NCBI GenBank assembly: GCA_963676845.2
Contig: CAXXKK010000026.1
Span: 1-64,000, forward strand
DNA: 64,000 bases
Direction: 5' to 3'
DNA from: G963662675 sp963676845
Lineage (GTDB): Bacteria > Bacteroidota > Bacteroidia > Bacteroidales > Prolixibacteraceae
Part shown: piece after piece, positions 38,099-47,290 of the stretch
How the letters are laid out: each line of letters opens with the position of its first letter
How positions within the stretch are numbered: position 1 is the first letter of the stretch
The notes under the pieces: generated by a model
The model's input: only the letters and a program-made list of their open reading frames with translations
The model's database searches: none
Told to the model about the DNA's origin: nothing
Program-made: the position numbers and the translations under genes

Positions 38099-40885
38099 TT
38101 AATGTGCTTCCAGCCAGTTTGAAGCTGCATTCATATCAATGGTAAGTGGCAGGCCAATATCCACTGCATTTTCCATTTGTTCTTTGACTATTTTCTTCAC
38201 TTGTTCCAGTTCATCTTTGGGAACATCGAAGTTCAATTCATCATGTACTTGCAAAATCATTTTGGTTTGGAGCTTGTTTTTTCGAAGTTCCTTCCAAATA
38301 TTGATCATCGCCAACTTGATAATATCGGCAGCAGAACCCTGTATAGGCGCATTAATGGCGTTTCGTTCAGCTACACCACGCACAACTGCATTCCCGGAGT
38401 TAATGTCCTTTAAATAGCGCCTGCGGCCTTTTATCGTTTCCACATAACCTTTATCTCGGGCAACTTTTATACATTCATCCATGTATTCTTTAATTCGGCT
38501 GAAGTTTTCAAAATAGCCATCAATTAAGTCTTTGGCTTCCGTGCGCGAAATATTCAATCGTTCCGACAAACCAAAAGCTGAGATTCCATAGATAATTCCG
38601 AAGTTGGCTGTTTTGGCTTTCCTCCTCATATCCGAAGTTACTTCTTCCAAAGCAACTTTATAAATTCGGGCAGCTGTGGTTGCATGAATATCCTGGTTAT
38701 TTTGGAAGGCTTCAATCATGTGTTTATCCTGACTTAGCGCGGCCATAATGCGTAACTCAATTTGCGAGTAGTCGGCCGATAAGAAAAGATGATTTTCATC
38801 GGAAGCGGTAAAAGCTTTACGCAGTTCCCGGCCATTTTCATCACGAATAGGGATGTTTTGCAGGTTCGGGTTTGTTGAACTTAAACGTCCCGTTGCAGCA
38901 ATGGCCTGGTTGAATGAAGTATGGATTTTTCCGGTTTCGGCATTTACCAGTTGAGGCAAAGCTTCAACATAAGTGGAAAGCAATTTTTTCAATCCCCTGA
39001 AATCGAGAATTTTTGAAATAATCGGATGCTTGTCAACCAGTTTAATAAGCACTTCTTCTGAAGTGGAATATTGTTTGGTTTTTGTCTTTTTTGCCTTGGT
39101 ATCGATTTTTAGTTTTTCGAAAAGAATAGGGCCCAACTGTTTGGGAGAAGAAAGGTTAAAATCTTCACCGGCCAGTTCTTTTACTTCTTTTTCAATTTCG
39201 ATTAATTGAGTGCGAAGTACTTCGGCATAAGTTGCCAGTTCTTTGGTGTTTAAGGTTACCCCGGCCATTTCCATGTCGGCCAAAACTGAAATAAGTGGCA
39301 TTTCAATTTCCTCAAACACTTTGCGAACGCCTGTTTTATCAATATCCGGGTCTAAAGCTTGTTTTAGCTGAAGGGTTAAATCGGCATCCTCACAGGCATA
39401 GTCTTTCAATTTTTCTACCGAAACCTGGCGCATAGAAAGTTGAGACTTTCCTTTTTTGCCAATCAGACTTTGTGTTTCCACTTTTTGATAATTAAGGTAC
39501 GTTTCACACAAATAGTCAAGGTTGTGCTTTAACTCCGGCTGAACCAGATAATGACCAATCATGGTGTCATATAATGGACCTTGTACTTCCACACCGTAGT
39601 GCATCAACATGAGAATGTCGTATTTTATATTTTGTCCGATTTTCAGGATTTTTTCATCCTGAAAAATTAGCCGGAATTCTTCAACGATTTTTTTTGCTTC
39701 CTCTTTTTCTTTCGGAAGTGTTACGCAATACGCTTCATTTTTACGGAATGCAAAAGAAATACAAACCAATTCTGCGGTATGGGTATTCAGCCCGGTTGTT
39801 TCGGTATCAAAGCAAAATTCCTTTTGCACGGAAAGTTCAGCACGGAGACTGGCTCGTTGCATTTCATTTTCAATCAGGAAATATTCGTGCGGAGTGTTTT
39901 CAATGTTGGCAAGATCTTCACGTTTTACAGGCTCAACCGTTTCTGCACCTCCAAACAAAGTGCCCTGTTCAAACTTGATTTCCTTTTTCTCTTCTTTGGC
40001 TGGTTCAATTTTCTTCGTGCGGTTACGAAACTCCAGCTCAATGAAAATCTCTTTTAGTTTTTCCCAATCCGGATCTTCCATGATGAGTTTATTCTCATCA
40101 ATGTCCAGCGGAACATCCAGAATAATTTCTGCCAGTTTCCGGGAAAGGCGAACCTGCTCTTCATTATCTACCAATTTTTCCTTTTGCTTTCCTTTCAATT
40201 CATCAATATGCTCGTAAATTCCGTCAATGGATTGATAGGTAGAAATGAGTTTCATGGCCGTTTTTGGACCAACTCCAGGACAACCTGGAATGTTATCGGC
40301 ACTGTCGCCCATCAAACCCAAAATATCAATTACCTGATCCGGGGTTTTTATCTGGAAGTTTTCCTGAACTTCGGGGATTCCCCAAACATCTACATCGTTT
40401 CCGCCACGTCCGGGTTTATACATGAAAATATTTTCAGAAACCAGTTGGGCATAATCTTTATCCGGAGTCATCATGTACACGGTGTAGCCATCTTTTTCGG
40501 CTTTCTTAGCCAGCGTACCAATCACATCATCGGCTTCAAAACCTTCTTTTTCGATAATGGGAATTTTATAGGCTTCAATGATTTTGCGAACCCAGGGGAT
40601 TGCCTTGCGGATATCTTCGGGCATTTCATCGCGGTTTGCTTTGTATTCTTCATACATTTCATGCCTGAATGTAGGTGCATGAACATCAAAAACAACAGCA
40701 ATATGTGTTGGGTTTTCCTTATTTAGCAACTGTTCCAGCGTGTTTACAAAACCAAACATGGTGGAGGTATTTAATCCCTTAGAATTGAATCGTGGATTTT
40801 TGATGAAGGCGAAATAGGAACGGTAAATTAATGCATAAGCATCGAGTAAAAACAGGCGTTTTTGATTGTTGTTTTGTTCAGGCAT
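38099..40885 (-). CDS. polA: DNA polymerase I
   Basis: The 928-residue polymerase has all three domains. The 5'-3' exonuclease is at the N-terminus (FLLDAYALIYRSYFAF and GDSADNIPGCPGVGPKTA). The 3'-5' proofreading domain keeps the DxE pair in CFDTETTGL and therefore looks active. Polymerase motif A is LSADYSQIELRIMA, motif B RRKAKTANFGIIYGIS and motif C LQVHDELNFDVP. It fills gaps in repair and removes Okazaki primers. The queD-like gene ends 7 bases upstream, so they probably form one transcript. Confidence 0.98.
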   Translation of the reverse strand: MPEQNNNQKRLFLLDAYALIYRSYFAFIKNPRFNSKGLNTSTMFGFVNTLEQLLNKENPTHIAVVFDVHAPTFRHEMYEEYKANRDEMPEDIRKAIPWVRKIIEAYKIPIIEKEGFEADDVIGTLAKKAEKDGYTVYMMTPDKDYAQLVSENIFMYKPGRGGNDVDVWGIPEVQENFQIKTPDQVIDILGLMGDSADNIPGCPGVGPKTAMKLISTYQSIDGIYEHIDELKGKQKEKLVDNEEQVRLSRKLAEIILDVPLDIDENKLIMEDPDWEKLKEIFIELEFRNRTKKIEPAKEEKKEIKFEQGTLFGGAETVEPVKREDLANIENTPHEYFLIENEMQRASLRAELSVQKEFCFDTETTGLNTHTAELVCISFAFRKNEAYCVTLPKEKEEAKKIVEEFRLIFQDEKILKIGQNIKYDILMLMHYGVEVQGPLYDTMIGHYLVQPELKHNLDYLCETYLNYQKVETQSLIGKKGKSQLSMRQVSVEKLKDYACEDADLTLQLKQALDPDIDKTGVRKVFEEIEMPLISVLADMEMAGVTLNTKELATYAEVLRTQLIEIEKEVKELAGEDFNLSSPKQLGPILFEKLKIDTKAKKTKTKQYSTSEEVLIKLVDKHPIISKILDFRGLKKLLSTYVEALPQLVNAETGKIHTSFNQAIAATGRLSSTNPNLQNIPIRDENGRELRKAFTASDENHLFLSADYSQIELRIMAALSQDKHMIEAFQNNQDIHATTAARIYKVALEEVTSDMRRKAKTANFGIIYGISAFGLSERLNISRTEAKDLIDGYFENFSRIKEYMDECIKVARDKGYVETIKGRRRYLKDINSGNAVVRGVAERNAINAPIQGSAADIIKLAMINIWKELRKNKLQTKMILQVHDELNFDVPKDELEQVKKIVKEQMENAVDIGLPLTIDMNAASNWLEAH

Positions 40886-40892
40886 ATTGTTT

Positions 40893-41342
40893 TTATTGAT
40901 TATCTGAAGCGTACCATTCTGCGAATGAACTGCTTGTTTCGTAAAGTCTAACGCTAAATATTTCGAGATTTTCCGGTAGCATCGTTTTCATTTTTTCAGC
41001 AATATATACTACCAGATTTTCCGATGTGGGTTGAAAATTGACAACATGGTGGCGGTCGTACATTTCTCCTAGTTCAACCAGTTTGTCGTGTGCATTTACA
41101 TTGTTAATCATTAACGAATGATCAAGTGGGGCAACGATGTTTTCTTTTACTAGCTTTTTTAGGATTGAAAAGTCAAGAACCATTCCATCTTTGGGATTTC
41201 CCGGTTCATTCATGGGTTCACCCAATACTGTAATCTGTAATTTATAAGAATGTCCATGAATATTTTTGCATAACCCATCGTAGTTTAATAATGCATGAGA
41301 CATTTCAAATTCAAACTGTTTCGTCAACCTAATCTTTGCCAT
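40893..41342 (-). CDS. 6-carboxytetrahydropterin synthase / 6-pyruvoyl-tetrahydropterin synthase family
   Basis: The 149-residue protein has the T-fold signature with zinc histidines at about 16, 29 and 31 (MSHALL and IHGHSYKL). The catalytic cysteine sits just before, in CKNIHGH (Cys 26), as in QueD. Later DHSLMIN and LYETSSSFAEW hold the catalytic His/Asp and the substrate glutamate. The CxxxHGH spacing favours the QueD step of queuosine synthesis over eukaryotic-type PTPS. The other que genes are not in the window. Confidence 0.85.
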   Translation of the reverse strand: MAKIRLTKQFEFEMSHALLNYDGLCKNIHGHSYKLQITVLGEPMNEPGNPKDGMVLDFSILKKLVKENIVAPLDHSLMINNVNAHDKLVELGEMYDRHHVVNFQPTSENLVVYIAEKMKTMLPENLEIFSVRLYETSSSFAEWYASDNQ

Positions 41343-41484
41343 CTCTTCCTATATTTAATTCATCGAAATTATAAAAACCTAAATTCTATTTCTAATATTT
41401 TCATAGAAAGTCAGAATTTTGGCTTTTTTGTACTTAAGAACAATTAAATCTATACGTTTAATTATTAATCGTGTTTATATAACT

Positions 41485-41526
41485 GACTTTAAAAAACTAA
41501 AAAAGCCGACGAAATTGCCGGCTTCT
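41485..41526 (-). terminator. Terminator of the arsR-family gene
   Basis: On the minus strand GAAGCCGGC pairs with GTCGGCTT around a short loop and is followed by TTTTTTAGTTTTTT. It lies just after the stop at 41548. Confidence 0.7.
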
Positions 41527-41547
41527 TCATAAATATCTTGCAGTTTG

Positions 41548-41856
41548 TTAAATATCACCACATGTGCAACGTTGCAGGCAATCAACAATCTGACTTAACA
41601 CATCGTGCTTTAAAAAGTAAAATGTGTTTTTACCTTCACGCTTAGAGCATAAAACACCCTTATCTTTTAAAATACCAAGATGGTGAGATGTTGTGGATTG
41701 TTCTATTCCTAAAAGCTCATGTATTTGAGTAACTGTTAATTTTTTCCCTTCTTCAAGGTGTTTTAAAATTGCAATTCGCATCGGATGTGCTATTGCTTTT
41801 AACATGTTTGCTGCCAAATCAAGGCGTTCGGCATCCATTTCTTTAAATTGTACCAT
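41548..41856 (-). CDS. ArsR/SmtB-family transcriptional regulator
   Basis: The 102-residue winged-helix protein has the typical start NMLKAIAHPMRIAILKHLEE, recognition helix region GIEQSTTSHHLGILKDKGVL and wing REGKNTFYFL. The C-terminus has three cysteines, CLQRCTC, which could bind metal or sense thiol oxidation. The classical ELCVCDL helix-3 motif is absent. It has its own promoter and terminator and no adjacent transporter on its strand, so its target is unknown. Confidence 0.88.
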   Translation of the reverse strand: MVQFKEMDAERLDLAANMLKAIAHPMRIAILKHLEEGKKLTVTQIHELLGIEQSTTSHHLGILKDKGVLCSKREGKNTFYFLKHDVLSQIVDCLQRCTCGDI

Positions 41857-41879
41857 AACTTTTGTATAAAAGACAGATG

Positions 41880-41887
41880 CAAATATA
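41880..41887 (-). promoter_or_regulatory. Candidate -7 promoter element of the arsR-family gene
   Basis: TATATTTG on the minus strand fits TAnnTTTG and lies 23 bases upstream of the ATG at 41856. The overlapping ACTTTTGTATAAAAG region downstream of it could be an operator. Confidence 0.5.
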
Positions 41888-42047
41888 TAAATATTTAATT
41901 TTTTCTAAAAGTTTTTTAAAAAGCTGTAATGTGAGTCATTGTAGAATTAATATAGATCATATGTTTATATGGTTTCAAATTTTATGAAATAAGTTGAAAC
42001 TGTTTGTTCGTTCTATATATTGGAAACTATAAAATGATTTTAATTGT

Positions 42048-42055
42048 TATTTTTG
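42048..42055 (+). promoter_or_regulatory. Candidate -7 promoter element of the polyprenyl synthase gene
   Basis: TATTTTTG fits TAnnTTTG and ends 19 bases before the ATG at 42075. Confidence 0.45.
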
Positions 42056-42074
42056 ATGAGTTGAAACTTATTGA

Positions 42075-43049
42075 ATGGCTTCATTAGACACTATTAAGGC
42101 ACCTATAATAAAAGAATTGGATGATTTTGAAGAGTATTTTAAAGATACTATTCAAAGTGATATTCCGCTACTTTCGTTGATTATCAATTATTTGCTTCGT
42201 AAAAAAGGAAAGCAAATGAGGCCCATGTTTGTTTTTCTCTCAGCTAAAATGGTCGGTGGTTTTAATGAAACAACGCATATGGCAGCTTCTTCAATTGAGC
42301 TATTGCACACCGCAACTTTAGTTCATGATGATGTAGTGGATGAATCCTATGAGCGCCGTGGAAGCTTTTCAATAAATGCCCTTTGGAAAAATAAATTGGC
42401 CGTTTTAGTGGGCGATTATATTTTGGCAAAAGGTTTACTTCTAAATATTGATAATGAGAATTACCAGTTTCTGAAAATAATCAGTCGTTCTGTAAAAGAT
42501 ATGAGTGAAGGTGAAATTCTTCAACTTCGAAAAAGCCGAAAGCTGGATATTGATTACGATACATACTATGATATCATTAAAAAGAAAACGGCATCACTTA
42601 TTGCGACCAGCATGTCAATTGGAGCAGCATCAGTAACTGAAGATAAAGAAGTTATTGAGCGTATGTTTGAGATTGGAATCGATGCAGGAATTGCCTTCCA
42701 GATTAAAGATGACATTTTCGATTATCAGGCAAAAGGTGTTTTGGGTAAGCCTACCGGAAATGATATCAAGGAAAAAAAGATTACGCTTCCTTTACTTTAC
42801 GTACTTGAAAATTCGGATGAGAAAGAGCGCAAACGAATTTTGCATGAAGTAAAAAAACGAAATAAAAACACAGCAAAGGTGCAGGAACTAGTTAATCTGG
42901 TAGTTGAAAGAGGTGGACTTGAATACGCTACAGAACAAATGAATTACTACAAAAACAAAGCAATTTCCGGTTTGAATGAATTTCCTGAATCCGATTCCAG
43001 AAAAGCTTTGATTGAATTGGTGAATTACATTTCGACCCGGAAAAAGTAA
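42075..43049 (+). CDS. Polyprenyl diphosphate synthase
   Basis: The 324-residue trans-prenyltransferase has the first aspartate-rich motif in LVHDDVVDESYERRG (about 84-98) and the second in QIKDDIFDYQAKG (about 211-223). KGKQMRPMFVFLSAKM binds the diphosphate. It probably makes the octaprenyl-type chain for menaquinone. Length and motifs are complete. The gene is convergent with deoC, whose stop is directly adjacent at 43050. Chain length cannot be read from sequence. Confidence 0.95.
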   Translation: MASLDTIKAPIIKELDDFEEYFKDTIQSDIPLLSLIINYLLRKKGKQMRPMFVFLSAKMVGGFNETTHMAASSIELLHTATLVHDDVVDESYERRGSFSINALWKNKLAVLVGDYILAKGLLLNIDNENYQFLKIISRSVKDMSEGEILQLRKSRKLDIDYDTYYDIIKKKTASLIATSMSIGAASVTEDKEVIERMFEIGIDAGIAFQIKDDIFDYQAKGVLGKPTGNDIKEKKITLPLLYVLENSDEKERKRILHEVKKRNKNTAKVQELVNLVVERGGLEYATEQMNYYKNKAISGLNEFPESDSRKALIELVNYISTRKK

Positions 43050-43877
43050 TTAGAAATACGTAATATTTTCATCTAAAATCTTAGTCAATAAGTTATTGGA
43101 CAATCGGCTTGCTCCAATTCTGAAAAGATCAGGAGTTAACCATTCTTCGCCCAGTATTTCCTGAACAATTGAGAGATATAATAATGCATCTTCTGCAGTA
43201 GAAATTCCACCAGCTGGTTTAAAGCCAATCTTTTTCCCGGTTTTTAGCCAGAAATCTTTTATTGCTTCGCACATCACAATAGCCGCATCGGGTGTCGCTG
43301 CCGGACTTATTTTTCCGGTTGAGGTTTTAATAAAATCAGCTCCTGCTTCCATAGCAATCATAGAAGCTTGGTAAATTTTATCTGCTTCAATAAGTGCACC
43401 TGTTTCCAAGATAACTTTTAAGTGTTTATCACCAATGGCATCTTTTATGGTTGTAATTTCTTCGGTGCAGGTCAATGTATCGTCTTCTAAAAATGCCCAG
43501 AGAGGGAGAACAATATCAATCTCGTCAGCACCATAATTTACAGCCATGACTGCTTCTTTAACTTTCATTTCGATGAAAGTCATGGATGAGGGAAAACCTC
43601 CTGCAACAGCAGCAATTTTGACATCTTCAACAGAAAGTGTTTCATTAACGGTTCGTACCATATTGGGATAAACGCAAATGGCTGCAACATTGGGTAGGCA
43701 AGGATAATCATTGCCAAATTCATTAACGCGTTCTGTGAAGGTCTTTACTTTATTTATTGTGTCTGTTGAGTTTAAAGTTGTTAAATCGAGACAAGAGAAT
43801 GCAAGTTGTAACATTTCAACTGTACTGTTTGCCCCGGCTTTTTCTTTAATTGCTGTTATCTCTCCCTTTAGTGTCAT
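43050..43877 (-). CDS. deoC: Deoxyribose-phosphate aldolase
   Basis: The 275-residue TIM-barrel aldolase cleaves deoxyribose 5-phosphate to glyceraldehyde 3-phosphate and acetaldehyde. The Schiff-base lysine is in GADFIKTSTGK and the second active-site lysine in KIGFKPAGGIST. VAAVAGGFPSSM and YGADEIDIVLPL are family segments. It is the last gene of a dtd-mazG-deoC run with an 8-base gap to the pyrophosphohydrolase gene. Confidence 0.96.
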   Translation of the reverse strand: MTLKGEITAIKEKAGANSTVEMLQLAFSCLDLTTLNSTDTINKVKTFTERVNEFGNDYPCLPNVAAICVYPNMVRTVNETLSVEDVKIAAVAGGFPSSMTFIEMKVKEAVMAVNYGADEIDIVLPLWAFLEDDTLTCTEEITTIKDAIGDKHLKVILETGALIEADKIYQASMIAMEAGADFIKTSTGKISPAATPDAAIVMCEAIKDFWLKTGKKIGFKPAGGISTAEDALLYLSIVQEILGEEWLTPDLFRIGASRLSNNLLTKILDENITYF

Positions 43878-43884
43878 GGTCGTG

Positions 43885-44235
43885 TCATTTTAATTTTTCA
43901 TTGCTCTGATGCCTATCTTTATCTCGTTTTGTCTTTTTTTCAAGATTTTTAAGAAAAGCATCGTTTAGATCCACATTAGTTTGATTTGCTAAACAAATCA
44001 GTACCCACAGAACATCAGCCATTTCGTCTCCCAAATCCCTGTTTTCATCTGAAACTTTAAAAGACTGATCACCATATTTACGTGCCATTAGCCGTGCGAG
44101 TTCTCCAACTTCCTCAGTTAAAATGGCCATATTGGTTAACTCGCTGAAGTATCGAACTCCAATTGTTTTGATCCAATGATCAACCATTTTTTGTGCTTCG
44201 GGAATTGTTAAGGGATTGGTCTTAGAATGGTTCAT
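43885..44235 (-). CDS. MazG-like nucleotide pyrophosphohydrolase
   Basis: The 116-residue all-alpha NTP pyrophosphatase has the metal-binding pattern ILTEEVGELARLMARKYG (ExxE) and a second acidic pair in LGDEMADVLWVL (ExxD). These enzymes hydrolyse non-canonical or excess nucleoside triphosphates. It lies between dtd and deoC on the same strand, an order common in Bacteroidota. It is shorter than full-length two-domain MazG. Confidence 0.88.
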   Translation of the reverse strand: MNHSKTNPLTIPEAQKMVDHWIKTIGVRYFSELTNMAILTEEVGELARLMARKYGDQSFKVSDENRDLGDEMADVLWVLICLANQTNVDLNDAFLKNLEKKTKRDKDRHQSNEKLK

Positions 44236-44293
44236 TTAAAAGGGATTTAGTACATTTGTATACGGAATAAAAAACGAGAAGTTAAGCAGAAAA

Positions 44294-44749
44294 CTAAAAG
44301 TCTTTATTTTTTGTGTCCATGATTATTGTAACGGGACCGTCATTATTTAAGGAAACATCCATGTGTTCTCCAAATTTACCAGTGCCAACTGGTTTTTCAA
44401 TTTTTTTTGAAAGTTCGTCGATAAACTTTTCATACAGAGGAGTTGCTACATCACCCTTTGAGGCACGGATATAAGAAGGTCGGTTTCCCTTTTTAGTACT
44501 GGCATGAAGTGTGAACTGGCTTACCACAATTGCATCTCCGTCAACATCCATTAATGACTTATTCATCACTCCATTTTCATCATCAAAAATGCGTAACTGA
44601 CCAATTTTATTAATCAACCATTTAATGTCCTCATCATTGTCTTCATCTTCAATTCCTAATAATATCAGTAAGCCTTTTTGTATAGCTGAGATTATTTCTC
44701 CTTCAACAGTTACCGATGCCTGGGAAACACGTTGTACTACAACTCTCAT
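44294..44749 (-). CDS. dtd: D-aminoacyl-tRNA deacylase
   Basis: The product of about 151 residues starts MRVVVQRVSQASVTVEG and has the active-site segments SQFTLHAST and NNDGPVTIIMD (the Gly-Pro pair). It removes D-amino acids from tRNA. The frame is open to 44791, but ATG 44747-44749 gives the canonical start. It is first in a likely operon with the MazG-like gene and deoC. Confidence 0.96.
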   Translation of the reverse strand: MRVVVQRVSQASVTVEGEIISAIQKGLLILLGIEDEDNDEDIKWLINKIGQLRIFDDENGVMNKSLMDVDGDAIVVSQFTLHASTKKGNRPSYIRASKGDVATPLYEKFIDELSKKIEKPVGTGKFGEHMDVSLNNDGPVTIIMDTKNKDF

Positions 44750-44883
44750 TTCTTCGCGTCTTTTTTGATTTTTATTTCGAACAAGCCCCATATTTCTCTG
44801 TTTAAAGAATTGTGATGTTTTTTAAACAGGAAGTAGGTTCTTAAATTCTTTTCAAAGATAATAATTCAGTATTCCTATTATAA

Positions 44884-47277
44884 ATGAAAAATATGAAAGT
44901 CTGGTTGGTTGGGATAATGATTTTTCTATTTGGGTTGAATAGTACTTTGGCTCAACAAGCTTTGGTTAAAGGACGGGTATTTGATGCTGAAAGTAATGAA
45001 GGAGTTCCATTTGCAAAGGTTTTGGTTTCGGGCACAACAAACGGAACAATTACCAACGAAGATGGGAGCTATGAAATTACAGGTTTAAATCCGGGCTTTA
45101 TTCGCCTTGAAGTATCATCGATAGGCTATGAGAATAAATTGTCAGCCGAGATTGAAATAAGCAATTCCCAAGCTGGTGAGTTAGATATCGAATTGAGGAA
45201 AAGTAATCTGGAGATTGATGAAGTTGTTGTTGGAGGAACATTATTTCGAACTACCGAGGAAAGTCCGTTATCACTTAAAAATATTGGTATTTCAGAAATT
45301 GAGAAAAGTCCGGGAGCGAATCGGGATATTTCAAAGGTTATTCAATCTTTTCCGGGAGTACAGTCAACTCCTTCTTTTCGGAATGATATTATTATCCGCG
45401 GAGGTGGCCCGTCCGAGAGTCGTTTCTTTTTAGATGGAATTGAAGTTCCTAATATCAACCACTTTGCGACTCAGGGAGCTTCCGGAGGACCTGTTGGAAT
45501 TTTAAACGCAGACTTGTTGCGGGAAGTGAATTATTATTCAGGAGCTTTTCCGTCCAATAGAGGCAATGCCTTAAGTGGAGTTTTCGAATTTGCCCAGGTG
45601 GATGGGAATTCGGAAAAAATGAGAGCACAGTTTTCAGTTGGAGCCTCTGAGGTCTCAGGAACTTTTGACGGACCGATTGGTGAAGAAACGACCTATATTG
45701 TTTCAGCCCGGCGTTCTTACCTGCAATTACTTTTTAGTGCTTTGGAGTTGCCTTTTCTTCCTACGTTTAATGATATGCAGTTCAAAGTGAAAACCCGTTT
45801 GGATCGGAAAAATGAGATCACTTTTATTGGTCTGGGGGCAATTGACCAGTTTGAACTCAATTTGGATATTGAAGAGCCGGACGAGCAGCAACAGTATATT
45901 TTATCCACCATCCCTGAAAATGAACAGTGGAGCTATACGGTTGGAGCTGTATTTAAGCATTTTCACGATGATGGTTATTATACGTTGGCTGCAAGCCGAA
46001 GCCATTTAAATAACGAGGCTATTAAATACTTGGACAACGATTACAGTACTGCTGAGAATATAAATCTTGATTATTCTTCTGAAGAAATTGAGAATAAGAT
46101 CCGTTTTGAAAATACCAAGCGAATGGAATCCATGAAACTGAATTATGGAGCTAATCTGGATGTTGTTCGTTATACCAATTCCACCAGGCAACAGCGATTT
46201 TATGGCGATAACATTTTAAATATTGATTACAACACAGATCTGGATTTGATGAAATGGGGAGTTTTTGTCCATGGCAGCAATACCTATTTTAACGAGCGCT
46301 TAAGCCTTTCTTTGGGAGTACGTCTGGACGCCAATAATTACTCATCTGGAATGAATTCATTGTTCAATCAGTTTTCACCACGTTTTTCGGCATCTTATCA
46401 ATTGGCTGATAGCTGGCGGTTAAATTTTAATACCGGAAGGTATTTTCAGTTACCGCCATACACGGCAATGGGGTATAAAGAAAGTGGGGTTTTGCTAAAT
46501 AAGCAAAACGATTTGAAATACATTCAGGCTGATCATTTAATTGCCGGATTTGAATATCAACCCAGGCAAAACATTGTTTTTACGCTGGAAGGCTTTTTGA
46601 AGAATTACAGCAATTATCCTTTTTCTGTTCAGGATTCTATCAGTCTGGCAAACTTGGGAGCAGATTTTGGCGTGATTGGTAATGAAGAAGTGGTCTCAAC
46701 CTCAGAAGGTAGAGCCTACGGAATGGAATTACAAGGAAGAATTGCCCGATCAAACAACTTCAACATGAATGTTTCATATACACTTGTGCGAAGTGAGTTT
46801 GAAGATAAAAATGGTGATTATGTGGTTTCCAGCTGGGATAGTAAGCATTTATTGGTGATTACCGGCACTCAAAACCTGAATCGAAACTGGAGTATTGGTG
46901 CACGCTGGCGTTTTGTCGGTGGTTTGCCATATACACCGTACGATATGGATCGCTCATCCCTGGTTGAGGCTTGGAATGCAAACAATGGTCCTTATTTCGA
47001 TAATGAGCAGCTTAACAGCAAACGTTTTGATCCTTTCCATCAGTTAGATATCCGGGTTGATAAATCGTACTATTGGAAGAATTTTACGGCTAAATTTTAT
47101 ATTGATATTCAGAACTTCTACAACTTTCAAAATCAGGATCAGGATATTTTGATCCGTGAGCAAGATGCAACAGGCCAATTTTTAACAACAGATGAAGGAA
47201 CTCGCTATGTGTTGAAACGGGTAGTAAATACTTCGGGCACTGTTTTGCCAACCATCGGAATCATTCTGGAGTTTTAA
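44884..47277 (+). CDS. TonB-dependent receptor with CarboxypepD_reg-like domain
   Basis: The 797-residue outer-membrane receptor has a signal peptide (to about TLAQQ, residue 25). A carboxypeptidase-regulatory-like domain follows (ALVKGRVFDAESNEGVPFAK and ISSIGYENK-type end). The plug has DIIIRGGGPSESRFFLDGIE (about 168-187), and a 22-strand-type barrel ends in VLPTIGIILEF. It imports an unknown substrate. No SusD partner is adjacent. The next gene, lplA, follows by 13 bases. Confidence 0.9.
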   Translation: MKNMKVWLVGIMIFLFGLNSTLAQQALVKGRVFDAESNEGVPFAKVLVSGTTNGTITNEDGSYEITGLNPGFIRLEVSSIGYENKLSAEIEISNSQAGELDIELRKSNLEIDEVVVGGTLFRTTEESPLSLKNIGISEIEKSPGANRDISKVIQSFPGVQSTPSFRNDIIIRGGGPSESRFFLDGIEVPNINHFATQGASGGPVGILNADLLREVNYYSGAFPSNRGNALSGVFEFAQVDGNSEKMRAQFSVGASEVSGTFDGPIGEETTYIVSARRSYLQLLFSALELPFLPTFNDMQFKVKTRLDRKNEITFIGLGAIDQFELNLDIEEPDEQQQYILSTIPENEQWSYTVGAVFKHFHDDGYYTLAASRSHLNNEAIKYLDNDYSTAENINLDYSSEEIENKIRFENTKRMESMKLNYGANLDVVRYTNSTRQQRFYGDNILNIDYNTDLDLMKWGVFVHGSNTYFNERLSLSLGVRLDANNYSSGMNSLFNQFSPRFSASYQLADSWRLNFNTGRYFQLPPYTAMGYKESGVLLNKQNDLKYIQADHLIAGFEYQPRQNIVFTLEGFLKNYSNYPFSVQDSISLANLGADFGVIGNEEVVSTSEGRAYGMELQGRIARSNNFNMNVSYTLVRSEFEDKNGDYVVSSWDSKHLLVITGTQNLNRNWSIGARWRFVGGLPYTPYDMDRSSLVEAWNANNGPYFDNEQLNSKRFDPFHQLDIRVDKSYYWKNFTAKFYIDIQNFYNFQNQDQDILIREQDATGQFLTTDEGTRYVLKRVVNTSGTVLPTIGIILEF

Positions 47278-47290
47278 TTATTTTTGCAGC

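Noticed and set aside
40184..40726. Plus-strand 180-codon frame opposite polA
   Set aside because: It is an antisense shadow of the polA 5'-3' exonuclease region.
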